This document shows, one piece after another, positions 38,435 to 48,214 of a stretch of DNA of 64,000 nt. Position 1 is the first letter of the stretch. Every line of letters starts with the position of its first letter. Both the position numbers and the translations under genes were made by a program. The notes under the pieces are model-generated. The model had not been told where the DNA came from, did not search any database, and saw only the letters and a program-made list of their open reading frames with translations. This stretch comes from JAXMCI01 sp046349435 (lineage in GTDB: Bacteria > Pseudomonadota > Alphaproteobacteria > Dongiales > Dongiaceae): positions 1-64,000 of the forward strand of contig JAXMCI010000039.1 in NCBI GenBank assembly GCA_046349435.1. Direction: 5' to 3'.

Positions 38435-40723
38435 TTATCGCGCCGGCTCGTCGCGGATGGCGTCGACCGCGGCGATGGCGGCGGCGTTGACCAGGTCGGC
38501 GACGGTGGCGTTGGGCTGGACGATCTGGGCGGAGTGGGCGAGGCCGGAGAGCAGCGGCCCGATCACCGTGCCGCCGCCGATCTGCTGCAGCAGCGTGGCG
38601 GCGATGTTGGCGCTGTGCAGCGCCGGCATGACCAGCACGTTGGCCGGGCCGGAGAGCCGGCAGAACGGGTAGAGGGCGCGCATCAGGTTGAAGTCGAGCG
38701 CGACGTTGGCCTGCATCTCGCCGTCATACTCGAAATCGACCTTGCGGCGGTCGAGCAGCGCCACCGCCTCGCGGATGCGGTCCGCCTTCTCGCGCATCGG
38801 GTTGCCGAAGTTGGAGAAGGAGAGGAAGGCGACGCGCGGCTCGTGGCCGAGATGGCGCGCCTTGGCGGCGCTCTGCTCGGCGATGTCGACCAGCTCCTCC
38901 GGGCTCGGGATCTCGTGCACCGAGGTGTCGGCGATCAGCACGGTGCGGCCGCGCGCGGCGAAGATCGAGAAGCCGAACAGCCGGTGGCCGGGCAGGCCGT
39001 CGATCACCCGCCGGATGTCGTCCAGCGTGCTGCTGAAGCTGCGGGTCAGCCCGCTGACCACCGCGTCGGCGTCGCCCAGCGCCACCATGCAGGCGGCGAA
39101 GACGTTGCGGTTCTGGTTCACCATGCGCTGGCAGTCGCGGTAGAGCGCCCCTTTTCGCTGCAGCCGGGCATAGAGGAAGTCGGTGTAGCGCTTGTTGTCG
39201 CGGCTGAGCCGGGCGTTGTGGATCTCCAGCCCCTCGGCGCTGCCCAGGCTGCCCGCCCGCATCGCCTGGCCGATCGTCTCCTCGCGGCCGATCAGCACCG
39301 GCGTGCCGTAGCCGCCGTTGCGGAAGGCGAGCGCGGCGCGGATCGACTTCTCCTCCTCGCCCTCGGCGAAGACGACGCGGCGCGGGTTCTCGCGCACCCG
39401 CTCGAAGATCAGCTGCAGGGCGGCGGCGGTCGGGTCGAGGCGGGCCGAGAGCTGGGCGCGGTACTCCTCCATGTCGGCGATCGGCCGGCGCGCCACGCCG
39501 CTGTCGATCGCCGCCTTGGCCACGGCCGAGGGCACCGCGGCGATCAGGCGCGGGTCGAACGGCACCGGGATGATGTAGTCGCGGCCGTAGCGCAGCCGCC
39601 GCCCGGCATAGGCGGCGTCGACCTCGTCGGGCACGTCCTCGCGGGCGAGTGCCGCGATGGCGTGCGCCGCGGCGATCTTCATCGCGTCGTTGATCGTCGA
39701 GGCCCGCACGTCGAGCGCGCCGCGGAAGATGTAGGGGAAGCCGAGAACGTTGTTCACCTGGTTGGCGTAGTCGGACCGGCCGGTGGCGATGATCGCGTCC
39801 TTGCGCACCGCCCGCACCTCCTCCGGGGTCACCTCCGGGTCCGGGTTGGCCATGGCGAAGATCACCGGCTGCGGCGCCATCGCGGCCACCATCGCCTCGT
39901 CCACCGCGCCCTTGACCGAGAGGCCGATGAAGACGTCGGCATCCTTCATCGCCTCGGCCAGCGTGCGCGCGCCGGTGCGCGCGGCATGCGCCGACTTCCA
40001 CTGGTTCATCCCCTTCTCGCGCCCCTGGTAGATGACGCCCTGGGTGTCGCAGAGGATGGCGTTGTCGTGCGGCAGGCCCATCGCCTTGATCAGCTCGATG
40101 CAGGCGATCGCCGCCGCGCCGGCGCCGTTGACCACCACCTTGATGTCCTTGAGGCTGCGCTGGGTCAGCTCGAGCGCGTTGAGCAGCCCGGCGGCGGCGA
40201 TGATCGCGGTGCCGTGCTGGTCGTCGTGGAAGACCGGGATCGGCAGCAGCTCGCGCAGCCGCTGCTCGATGATGAAGCACTCCGGCGCCTTGATGTCCTC
40301 GAGGTTGATGCCGCCGAAGCTGGGGCCGAGATAGCGCACGCAGTTGACGAACTCGTCGACGTCGCGGGTATCGACCTCGATGTCGATCGCGTCGATGTCG
40401 GCGAAGCGCTTGAACAGCACCGCCTTGCCTTCCATCACCGGCTTGGAGGCGAGCGCGCCGAGATCGCCCAGCCCGAGCACGGCGGTGCCGTTGGAGATCA
40501 CCGCCACCAGGTTGCCCTTGGCGGTGTAGTCGTAGGCGAGGTCGGGGTTCTCGTGGATGCGCAGGCAGGGCACCGCGACCCCGGGCGAGTAGGCGAGCGA
40601 CAGGTCGCGCTGGGTGGTCAGCGGCTTGGTGGCGCGGATCTCCAGCTTGCCCGGCCGGCCCATGGCATGGAGCTGCAGCGCCTCGTCCTCGGTGGTCGCA
40701 TGGCTGGTCTGGTGGTAGGACAT
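38435..40723 (-). CDS. maeB: NADP-dependent malic enzyme (MaeB type)
   Basis: Oxidative decarboxylation of malate to pyruvate, giving NADPH. The 762-residue protein joins a malic-enzyme half (about 1-430; LAYSPGVAVPC with the catalytic Tyr, FHDDQHGTA metal site, VVNGAGAAAIACI nucleotide fold) to a phosphotransacetylase-like half (about 431-762; RVVFAEGEEEKSIRAA). The second half is regulatory in this class, with acetyl-CoA as effector. ATG 40723 has GGGGGAGAGG upstream. Convergent with the NHLP island and divergent from the oxygenase gene. Confidence 0.96.
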   Translation of the reverse strand: MSYHQTSHATTEDEALQLHAMGRPGKLEIRATKPLTTQRDLSLAYSPGVAVPCLRIHENPDLAYDYTAKGNLVAVISNGTAVLGLGDLGALASKPVMEGKAVLFKRFADIDAIDIEVDTRDVDEFVNCVRYLGPSFGGINLEDIKAPECFIIEQRLRELLPIPVFHDDQHGTAIIAAAGLLNALELTQRSLKDIKVVVNGAGAAAIACIELIKAMGLPHDNAILCDTQGVIYQGREKGMNQWKSAHAARTGARTLAEAMKDADVFIGLSVKGAVDEAMVAAMAPQPVIFAMANPDPEVTPEEVRAVRKDAIIATGRSDYANQVNNVLGFPYIFRGALDVRASTINDAMKIAAAHAIAALAREDVPDEVDAAYAGRRLRYGRDYIIPVPFDPRLIAAVPSAVAKAAIDSGVARRPIADMEEYRAQLSARLDPTAAALQLIFERVRENPRRVVFAEGEEEKSIRAALAFRNGGYGTPVLIGREETIGQAMRAGSLGSAEGLEIHNARLSRDNKRYTDFLYARLQRKGALYRDCQRMVNQNRNVFAACMVALGDADAVVSGLTRSFSSTLDDIRRVIDGLPGHRLFGFSIFAARGRTVLIADTSVHEIPSPEELVDIAEQSAAKARHLGHEPRVAFLSFSNFGNPMREKADRIREAVALLDRRKVDFEYDGEMQANVALDFNLMRALYPFCRLSGPANVLVMPALHSANIAATLLQQIGGGTVIGPLLSGLAHSAQIVQPNATVADLVNAAAIAAVDAIRDEPAR

Positions 40724-40858
40724 CCTCTCCCCCGGCCGCGGGCGGCGGCCTTGCCACTTGTGGCGAAGTTCCGCGAAGCGTTACATGTTTTGCCGAACGT
40801 GAAAAGAGAGCGGCCGGCGCGAGGTGGCGCCGGAGCGGTTGCAGTGCAGCAGGAGCGG

Positions 40859-41533
40859 ATGGCGGCGACGGCAGCAGCCGAGGGCATCGCGGCGGGCGGG
40901 TTGCAGGACGGCGGCGCGCTCGACCTCGCGGCGCTCGCCGCCATGCCGCTCACCCGCGAGCCCTTCGATTTCCTGATCCTGCCCGACTTCATCAGGCCGG
41001 CGGCGCGCGCCGCGATCAACCGCGACTTCCCCAAGGTGCCGCGCAACGGCAGCTGGCCGATCGAGGTGCTGCGCCCCGGCCCGGCCTTCGCCGCCCTGCT
41101 CCGGGAGCTCAACGGCGACGCGGTGCGGCAGGCCTTCGAGGCGAAGTTCGGCATCGAGCTGGCCGGCCGGCCGACCATGCTGACGGCGCGCGGCCATTGC
41201 GCGGCCAAGGACGGCGGCATCCATGTCGACAGCCGCACCAAGCTGCTGACCGTGCTGATCTACCTCAACCCCGGCTGGCAGGCGCCGGGCGGCCGGCTGC
41301 GGCTGCTGCGCTCGCCCGACGACCTCGAGGACTACGTCGTCGAGGTGCCGCCCGAGGACGGCACGCTGCTCGCCTTCCGCCCCTGCCGCCATTCCTATCA
41401 CGGGCACAAGCCGTTCGTCGGCCCGCGCCGTGCCGTCCAGTTCAACTGGGTGACGGAGGCGAGCGTGGTGCGCCGCGAGATCGCGCGCCACCGCTTCTCG
41501 GCCCTGGTGAAGTCGCTGCTGCCCTCGGCATGA
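40859..41533 (+). CDS. 2-oxoglutarate-Fe(II) oxygenase
   Basis: 224 residues with the iron facial triad: H-x-D in GGIHVDSRTK, the distal His in RHSYHGHKPF and the 2-oxoglutarate Arg in GPRRAVQFNW. The double-stranded beta-helix core runs from about residue 110. Related proteins sit in polysaccharide or LPS loci; its stop overlaps the start of a heptosyltransferase-like gene (ATGA), suggesting it hydroxylates a glycan or lipid, which is inference. ATG 40859 follows AGGAGCGG. Confidence 0.82.
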   Translation: MAATAAAEGIAAGGLQDGGALDLAALAAMPLTREPFDFLILPDFIRPAARAAINRDFPKVPRNGSWPIEVLRPGPAFAALLRELNGDAVRQAFEAKFGIELAGRPTMLTARGHCAAKDGGIHVDSRTKLLTVLIYLNPGWQAPGGRLRLLRSPDDLEDYVVEVPPEDGTLLAFRPCRHSYHGHKPFVGPRRAVQFNWVTEASVVRREIARHRFSALVKSLLPSA

Positions 41534-42618
41534 GGGATGCCGGCCGGCTGCCGACCGCCGAGCTCCGACGGGCCGACTTCCACCGGATCCTGCTGATCAA
41601 GCTCTCCTCGGTCGGCGACGTCGTCCATGCCGTGCCGGTGCTGGCCGGGCTGCGGCGGCGCTTCCCCGCCGCGCAGATCGACTGGCTGGTCCGGCCGGAC
41701 TGCGCCGACCTGGTGCGCTGCCACCCGGCGCTGTCGCACGCTTTGCCGTTCCCGCGCCACGCCTCCGACCTGCGCACCCACGGCGCCCGCCTGCTCGACT
41801 CCCTGCGCGCCGTCCGGCAGGGCCGCTACGACCTGGTGGTCGACCTGCACGGCCAGTTCCGCACCGGGCTCTACGCGCTGGCCAGCGGCGCGCCGGTGCG
41901 GCTGGGCTTCGCCGGCTGGCGCGAGGGCGCCGGGCTCGCCTACACCCACCGGATCGCCGAGCCGACCCGCGAGCGCCACGCCATCGAGCGCTATCTCTGG
42001 TTCGGCGAGCGGCTGGGATTCCCGCCCGGCCCGCCCGAGCTGACGCTCAGCCTGCCGCCCGAGGCGGACGCGGCGGCCTCGGCGCTGCTCGCCCGCCACG
42101 GCCTCGCCGGGCGCCCGCTCGCGGTGCTGACCCCGGGCACGGTATGGCAGACCAAGCGCTGGACCGCCGAGGGCTTCGCCGCCGTCGCCCGCCATCTCGC
42201 CGGACGGGGGCTGGCCGTGCTGCTCGCCGGCAGCGCCCAGGACCGGCCGCGCGCCGCGGCGGTGGCCGCCCTCTGCCCCGAATCGGTGACCGACCTGACC
42301 GGGAAGACCAGCGTCGGCCTGCTGGCCGCGCTGATCGAGCGGGCGCGGCTCTGCGTCACCAACGATTCCGGGCCGATGCACATCGCGGTCGCGCTGGGCA
42401 CCCCGGTGGTCAGCGTCTTCGGCCCGACCAGCCCGGTGCGCACGGGGCCCTGGGGCCATCCCGAGGCGGTGGTGCGCAGCGGCATCGCCTGCTCGCCCTG
42501 CTACATCCGCACGCTCCGCCGCTGCCCCAACGGCCATCGCTGCCTCGCCGAGCTGCCCGCCGCGCCGGTGCTCGCCGCGATCGACCGCGCGCTCGACCGC
42601 ACTCCCGCCGGGCAGTAG
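41530..42618 (+). CDS. family 9 glycosyltransferase (heptosyltransferase-like)
   Basis: ADP-heptose:LPS heptosyltransferase family, 362 residues. N-terminal ILLIKLSSVGDVVHAVPVL is the classic GT9 start; VLTPGTVWQTKRW and TNDSGPMHIAVALGTPVVSVFGPTSP (in part) form the sugar-nucleotide site. It should add a heptose to the LPS core. A C-terminal CSPC...C...C cluster near PCYIRTLRRCPNGHRC is also common in this family. Coupled to the oxygenase by a 4-base overlap. Confidence 0.9.
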   Translation: MRDAGRLPTAELRRADFHRILLIKLSSVGDVVHAVPVLAGLRRRFPAAQIDWLVRPDCADLVRCHPALSHALPFPRHASDLRTHGARLLDSLRAVRQGRYDLVVDLHGQFRTGLYALASGAPVRLGFAGWREGAGLAYTHRIAEPTRERHAIERYLWFGERLGFPPGPPELTLSLPPEADAAASALLARHGLAGRPLAVLTPGTVWQTKRWTAEGFAAVARHLAGRGLAVLLAGSAQDRPRAAAVAALCPESVTDLTGKTSVGLLAALIERARLCVTNDSGPMHIAVALGTPVVSVFGPTSPVRTGPWGHPEAVVRSGIACSPCYIRTLRRCPNGHRCLAELPAAPVLAAIDRALDRTPAGQ

Positions 42619-42654
42619 GCTGGCGCCCCGCCGACCCGCCCCGGAGCCCTGCCG

Positions 42655-43200
42655 ATGCTGGCCGACCATTTCCGCGCCATGGCGCGCAACAACGCCTGGT
42701 CCAACCACCGGCTGCTCGCCGCCTGCGGCCGGCTGTCGCCGGAGGCCTACCTCGCGCCGCGCATCGGCTTCTTCCCCTCGATCCACCTGACGCTCAACCA
42801 CATCCTGATCGTCGACTGGTACTACATCGACGCGCTGGAGGCGGGCGGGCTGGGACCGCGGGCCTATGAGGACGAGACCCCCTGCGCCGACTTCGCCGCG
42901 CTGGAGGCCGCGCAGCGCGATGCCGACCGCCGGCTGGTCGCCTGGTGCGACGCCGCCGACGAGGCCCGGCTGGCGGCGCCGGTCATCCTGGTCCGCGCCC
43001 AGGGCAGGCGCCACGAGGAGCGCGCCGGCGACGTGCTGGCGCATCTCTTCGTCCACCAGATCCACCATCGCGGCCAGGTCCACGCCATGCTCTCGGGCAG
43101 CGACGTGCCGCCGCCGCAGCTCGACGAGTTCTTCCTGCGGCAGGATGCGCATCTCCGGGCCGAGGAGCTGGCCGAGCTCGCCCGCCGCGGGCTGGGCTGA
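42655..43200 (+). CDS. DinB-family protein
   Basis: 181-residue four-helix-bundle protein of the DinB/YfiT family. The three metal-ligand His positions are visible: HLTLNHILIVDWYY near residue 46-55 and HLFVHQIHHRGQVHAML near 130. Members often act as thiol-dependent (for example mycothiol or glutathione) transferases or are unassigned. The N-terminal MLADHFRAMARNNAWSNHRLL is typical. 36 bases after the GT9 gene and 8 before mutS. Confidence 0.85.
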   Translation: MLADHFRAMARNNAWSNHRLLAACGRLSPEAYLAPRIGFFPSIHLTLNHILIVDWYYIDALEAGGLGPRAYEDETPCADFAALEAAQRDADRRLVAWCDAADEARLAAPVILVRAQGRRHEERAGDVLAHLFVHQIHHRGQVHAMLSGSDVPPPQLDEFFLRQDAHLRAEELAELARRGLG

Positions 43201-43208
43201 GGGCGGGC

Positions 43209-45948
43209 ATGGCGCTGCAGACCCTCCCCGAGCCCCCGCCCGAGCCGGCGCCCCAGGCACCGGCCGCTGCCGAGGCCGGCATCACGCCGCTGATGGCGCA
43301 GTACTGGGCGGTGCGCCGCGCCCATCCGGACTGCCTGCTGTTCTACCGGATGGGCGATTTCTACGAGCTGTTCTTCGAGGACGCGGTGGCCGCCGCCGGC
43401 GCGCTCGACATCGCGCTGACCAAGCGCGGCAAGCACGAGGGCAAGGACATCGCCATGTGCGGCGTGCCGGTGCACGCCGCCGACGCCTATCTCAACCGGC
43501 TCATCCGCAAGGGCTTCAAGGTCGCCATCTGCGAGCAGGTCGAGGACCCGGCCGCGGCCCGGAAGCGGGGCGCCAAGGCGGTGGTCGAGCGCGCCGTGGT
43601 GCGCATCGTCACCCCCGGCACGCTGACCGAGGAGACGCTGCTCGACGCGCGCGCCGCCAACGACCTGGCCGCGGTGGCCGAGGCGGGCGGCGCGCTGGGC
43701 CTGGCCTGGCTCGACATCTCGACCGGCGAGTTCCGGCTGCAGCCGGCCGAATCATCCGGCCTGCCGGCGGCGCTGGCCCGGCTCGAGCCGCGCGAGCTGC
43801 TGGTGCCCGAGCGGCTGCTGCAGGCGCCGGCGCTCTTCGAGCTGTGGCGCGACTGGCAGGCGGTGCTGACGCCGCTGCCGTCGGGCCGCTTCGACAGCGA
43901 GGCCGGCCGGCGCCGCCTGGAGCAGCTCTACGGCGTCGCCGCGCTCGACGGCTTCGGCAGCTTCAGCCGTGCCGAGCTCGCCGCCGCCGGCGTGCTGGTC
44001 GACTACGTCCAGGTCACCCAGCAGGGCAAGCTGCCGCGGCTGGCGCCGCCGCGCCGGCTGGCCTCCGGCGCAGTGCTGGAGATCGACGCCGCCACCCGCC
44101 GCAACCTCGAGCTGTCCCGCAGCCTGACCGGCGAGCGGGGCGGCTCGCTGCTCGCCACCATCGACCGCACGGTGACCGGCGCCGGCGCCCGGCTGCTCGG
44201 CGACTGGCTGGCGGCGCCGCTGACCGACCCGGCGGCGATCGCGGGACGCCAGGACATGGTTGGCTTCCTGGTTGCCGAGGAGCGGCTGCGCGAGGGGCTG
44301 CGCCAGGACCTCGCCCGCGTTCCGGACATCGAGCGCGCGCTCTCCCGCCTGGCGCTCGGCCGCGGCGGCCCGCGCGACCTCGCGGCGTTGCGCGACGGGC
44401 TGGCCGCCGGCGCCGGCTGCGCCGCGCTGCTCGCCGCCGACGGGCTGGGGCCGCCGCCGGCCGGCTCACCGCCGCCAGGGCGGCACTGCTGCATCACGAC
44501 GCGCTGGTCGAGCGGCTGGCCCGCGCGCTCGCCCCCGAGCTGCCGCTGGCGAAGGCGGACGGCGGCTTCATCGCCCCGGGCTACCATGCCGAGCTCGACG
44601 AGCTCCGCCTGCTGCGCGACGACAGCCGGCGGCTGATCCTGGCGCTCGAGGCGCGCTACCGCGAGGCGACCGGCATCGCCTCGCTGAAGATCCGGCACAA
44701 CAACGTGCTCGGCTACTACGTCGAGACCACGCCGGTGCATGGCGACCGGCTGCTCAAGGGCGAAGCCGCCCAGACCTTCATCCATCGCCAGACGCTGGCC
44801 GGCGCGGTGCGCTTCACCACGCTCGAGCTGGGCGAGCTGGAGCGGCGGGTCCCGGCGCCGCCGACAAGGCGCTGGCGGTCGAGCTGGCGCTGTTCGACGA
44901 CCTCGTCGGCGAGGTGACGCGGCGCGGCGAGGCGGTGGCCGGCGCCGCGGCGGCGCTGGCGCTGATCGACCTCGCCGCGGCGCTGGCCGAGCTGGCGGCG
45001 GCCGAGCGCTGGTGCCGGCCGGTGGTCGAGGAGGGCACCGCCTTCAGCATCGCCGGCGGCCGCCACCCGGTGGTCGAGGCGGCGCTGCGGCGCAGCCAGG
45101 AGGGCCGCTTCGTCGCCAACGACTGCGAGCTCGGGCCCGAGCGGCGGCTGTGGCTGGTGACCGGCCCGAACATGGCCGGCAAGTCGACCTTCCTGCGGCA
45201 GAACGCGCTGATCGCCATCCTGGCGCAGGTCGGCTCCTTCGTCCCCGCGGACTCGGCCCGCATCGGCGTCGTCGACCGGCTGTTCAGCCGGGTCGGCGCG
45301 GCCGACGACCTGGCGCGCGGCCGCTCCACCTTCATGGTCGAGATGGTCGAGACCGCCGCCATCCTCAACCTGGCGACGCCGCGCTCGCTGGTCATCCTCG
45401 ACGAGATCGGCCGCGGCACCGCCACCTTCGACGGCCTCTCCATCGCCTGGGCCACGGTCGAGCACCTGCACGAGGTCAATCGCTGCCGCGCGCTGTTCGC
45501 CACGCACTATCACGAGCTGACCGCGCTCGCCGCCAAGCTGCCGGCGCTGGCGCCGCACGCGCTGCGCGTCAAGGAGTGGCAGGGCGAGATCGCCTTCCTG
45601 CACGAGATCGCGCCGGGTGCGGCCGACCGCTCCTACGGCATCCACGTCGCCAAGCTGGCCGGGCTGCCGGCGGCAGTGATCGAGCGCGCCGAGGCGGTGC
45701 TGGCCGGCCTCGAGCAGGGCGAGCCGGCGGGCGCCCTGGCGCGGCTGGCCGACGACCTGCCGCTCTTCGCCGCCGCCGCTTCCCGCCCGACGCAGGGCGT
45801 CGCCGAGCCGTCGCGCGTCGAGCAGCAACTCGCCGCGATCAACCCCGACGAGCTCAGCCCGAAGCAGGCGCTGGAGCTGCTCTACGAGCTGCGCGGGCTG
45901 CTGCGCCAGGGTGACACCCAAGGTTCGAAGGGCGGGAAATCCCGGTGA
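43209..45948 (+). CDS. mutS: DNA mismatch repair protein MutS, with two frameshifts
   Basis: Recognises mismatches as a clamp. The mismatch-binding FYE is in GDFYELFFEDA (about residue 47); the ATPase has Walker A TGPNMAGKST, Walker B LVILDEIGRGT and the His switch THYHELTAL. The frame of ATG 43209 is correct to about 44464 (a G appears missing before CTCACC), the next frame to about 44855 (LLHHDALVERLARALAPE, KIRHNNVLGYYVE) and the third frame from AADKALAVELALFDD to the end. Both shifts are single missing bases in G/C runs. True mutS loss would give a mutator, but the pattern matches the errors seen in other genes here. Confidence 0.93.
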
Positions 45949-46023
45949 CAGGGTGCGCCTAGGAATGGTTACCTGAGAGGCTCTCTTCGCCCCACAGCGG
46001 GGGTACGGTCAGGAGGAAGGCCC

Positions 46024-46992
46024 ATGGTCGCCGCGGATGTGGAACGGTTCACCGAACGGGTTCGTCGCGGCGAGGTGTTTGAAAGCGACCGGGACCGCCG
46101 ACCGTTCACCGACCTGCGGCCTGTCAAGTCCCCGGTCGACGCCGAGATTGCCGAGGTTCTGCTATCGGCGCCGTCCGAGCCCGAAGCGCGCGCGGCGCTG
46201 TCAGGGCTGCACGACCGCGCCCACGCGGATCGCGCCCAGCGGCGCCGACGGATGCACGACCACGCCATCGGATTGTCGCATGAGAGGGGCAAGAGCGTCG
46301 CCGCCCTGGCGCAGGGCCGTCGGCGAGCAGCGGAAGCACTCGTAAAGCTGCCGCCGGGGTTTGGCCGCCCGCAGTATATCCTGTTGACCGAGCCGTACCT
46401 GATCTGGCCGACGGGCATCACCCTGCAATCATCAGGGATTGCCCAGGGGGACAGCTTTGCCAAGTTCGAGATCATCGTCGATCCGGACAGCTCATCCTAT
46501 GGAGCGGTGCGATTTCTTTATTATTGGACCAACCCTTATGACGACGAGCAGGCGCTGATCAACATCGATGTGCTGTGTACCTGGAACGGCCTGAACGATG
46601 TCACGGTCGACGGCGGTCTGTTCGTGAGCGACCGGAATATCTCGAGTGTTGCGGCCTGGCTCGATGTCAACCCGCTGTGGGACCCGAACCTGATCGTCGG
46701 CGGCGACTATTGGTCGATTTTCGGCGAGTACCTGGACGACAACACGCTCGGCTATTCGCCGCCGCAGGAGGTCGCGACCCAAGTCCATTCCGGGTCCGAT
46801 CTGCGCGCCCAGAACCTGCTTGTTCCGCCGCTCCGCACCGTGGTGTTTTCGGCCAGGGTGAGTGTCGACTGCCAGGTCGACGGTGCCGGGCTGGGCGTCT
46901 TCGACTATGCCAGCGGCAGCTTTCAGGTCGGCAGCCCATACGCGCTCGTCACGGTGCTCGCCCGCTATCCGCAGATCGGGCCGCGGGCGTAG
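46024..46992 (+). CDS. orphan protein of unknown function
   Basis: 322 residues with a strong AGGAGGAAGG ribosome site. Two parts are visible: a charged, helical N-terminus (about 1-110, with an RAQRRRRMHDHAIGLSHERG stretch) and a beta-rich C-terminal part (about 115-318) with many aromatic residues (FLYYWTNPYDDE, WSIFGEYLDDN) and few charges. No signal peptide or membrane helix. Base composition is lower in GC than the neighbours (for example TTTCTTTATTATTGG near 46511), suggesting transfer. No family is recognised. Two structural domains of a phage or contact-related protein are possible but unsupported. Confidence 0.65.
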   Translation: MVAADVERFTERVRRGEVFESDRDRRPFTDLRPVKSPVDAEIAEVLLSAPSEPEARAALSGLHDRAHADRAQRRRRMHDHAIGLSHERGKSVAALAQGRRRAAEALVKLPPGFGRPQYILLTEPYLIWPTGITLQSSGIAQGDSFAKFEIIVDPDSSSYGAVRFLYYWTNPYDDEQALINIDVLCTWNGLNDVTVDGGLFVSDRNISSVAAWLDVNPLWDPNLIVGGDYWSIFGEYLDDNTLGYSPPQEVATQVHSGSDLRAQNLLVPPLRTVVFSARVSVDCQVDGAGLGVFDYASGSFQVGSPYALVTVLARYPQIGPRA

Positions 46993-47037
46993 AAGCCCTG
47001 CAGCCTGGAGGGTCGGAGGGGAGAGCGGCCGCCCGCC

Positions 47038-47766
47038 TCACGCGGTCAGCGGGAGCCAGCGCTTCCTGTCGGGCAGCTGGGCCTCGATCATCGCGAAGTC
47101 AGGGCGGAAGCGAATTTCGGGCAGCACGCGGGGCCGCGCGATGCGGTCCATGCGGAAGGTGCGCGGCTCGGCCTTCTCGACGTCGCGGGCGAGGATGTAC
47201 CAGACCGGCGGCTCGACCATCAGGCCATGCGGCTCGATGCGCCGGACGGTGAGCCGGCCCCGGCGATCGGTGTAGTGGAAGGTGAGGCCGATGCGGCGCG
47301 AGAAGGCCTCCTCGAAGAGGGCCAGCAGCTCGCGCGGCGGCGAGCCCGCCTGGCCGCGCACGGTCTCGCTCGCCGGCGGCCCGACGATGACGCGGCGGCA
47401 GAGCGCGCGCAGCTCGGCCGCGCGGGCGCGCGTCACGCTGCCGAGCAGCTTGGCCTGTCCGGAGCGCGCCGCGCCGCTCCAGGGCAGGCCGCTGGCGGCC
47501 CCGGACAGCCGCGCCGCCAGCCACAGGGCGACGACCTCGGCCATCGAGAGATGCACGGCGGTGACCCCGCGGTGGCCATCCAGGCGGATGCCGCCGCCGG
47601 GTCCGGCCTCGCCGGTGATCGGCATGCCGCGGTCGCGCAGCGCGGCGAGGTCGCGATAGAGCGTGCGCTGGCTGACGCCGAGCTCGGCCGACAGGGCGGC
47701 GACGGTGGTCTCGCCGCGTCCGCGCAGCAGGTCGGCCAGGTCCATGAGGCGGTGGGCCCGCGTCAT
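47038..47766 (-). CDS. WYL-domain transcriptional regulator (YafY type)
   Basis: 242 residues: N-terminal DeoR-like helix-turn-helix (VAALSAELGVSQRTLYRDLAAL, in part) and a C-terminal WYL domain with LTFHYTDRRGRLTVRRIEPHGL and PPVWYILARD. WYL domains bind nucleic acid or small ligands and mostly repress neighbouring genes. It is divergent from a small monooxygenase-like gene, with an operator-like inverted repeat between them. Confidence 0.88.
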   Translation of the reverse strand: MTRAHRLMDLADLLRGRGETTVAALSAELGVSQRTLYRDLAALRDRGMPITGEAGPGGGIRLDGHRGVTAVHLSMAEVVALWLAARLSGAASGLPWSGAARSGQAKLLGSVTRARAAELRALCRRVIVGPPASETVRGQAGSPPRELLALFEEAFSRRIGLTFHYTDRRGRLTVRRIEPHGLMVEPPVWYILARDVEKAEPRTFRMDRIARPRVLPEIRFRPDFAMIEAQLPDRKRWLPLTA

Positions 47767-47768
47767 TG

Positions 47769-47785
47769 CTGACAGCTTCCGTCAG
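47769..47785. promoter_or_regulatory. operator-like inverted repeat between WYL regulator and its divergent gene
   Basis: CTGAC (47769-47773), 7 bases, GTCAG (47781-47785); the arms extend to 6 of 7 pairs (CTGACAG against CTGACGG). TGACA...TGTCA-like palindromes are commonly found between YafY-type regulators and their targets, so autoregulation plus control of the 47832 gene is likely. Confidence 0.4.
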
Positions 47786-47831
47786 GGTTACCCGGTAGGA
47801 CAGGGAGCATCATGCAGCCGGGAGATCAACG

Positions 47832-48170
47832 ATGAAACGAAGGTTCACCGTGGAGTGGATGCCCTTCCAGGCGGCCGCCGGCGTCGACGAGGCGACCATG
47901 CTGCGCGCCTCGCGCGCCGTGCAGTTCGAGTTCCTCGACCGGCAGGACGGCTTCGTCCGGCGCGAGCTGCTCAAGGGGCCCGCCGACACCTGGTTCGACC
48001 TGCTCTACTGGGAGACCCGCGAGGCGGCCGAGCAGGCGCTGCGCAACGCCGCGGCCAGCCCGGCCTGCTCGCGCTACTTCGAGCTCATCGCGCCCACCGG
48101 CGACGATGGCCCGGCCGCCGGCATGCTCCACCTCGAGCAGGTCGAGAGCTACTGCCTCGGCCCGCGCTGA
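47832..48170 (+). CDS. small antibiotic-monooxygenase-like (ABM fold) protein
   Basis: 112 residues. FEFLDRQDGFVRRELLKG, WFDLLYWETREAAEQAL and the final short strands match the dimeric ferredoxin-like ABM/Dabb fold. Catalytic type unknown. Divergent from the WYL regulator, which commonly controls such genes. A strong 12-bp hairpin follows its stop. Confidence 0.7.
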   Translation: MKRRFTVEWMPFQAAAGVDEATMLRASRAVQFEFLDRQDGFVRRELLKGPADTWFDLLYWETREAAEQALRNAAASPACSRYFELIAPTGDDGPAAGMLHLEQVESYCLGPR

Positions 48171-48178
48171 GGCGCCTC

Positions 48179-48206
48179 GCCCTCTCCCGCCCGCGCGGGA
48201 GAGGGC
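48179..48206. terminator. 12-bp hairpin between convergent ABM-like gene and ohr
   Basis: GCCCTCTCCCGC (48179-48190) and GCGGGAGAGGGC (48195-48206) pair perfectly around a CCGC loop, between the stops of two convergent genes. A bidirectional terminator is likely, although no T-tract follows on either strand. The motif is a common dispersed one in proteobacteria. Confidence 0.6.
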
Positions 48207-48214
48207 GACAGCGC

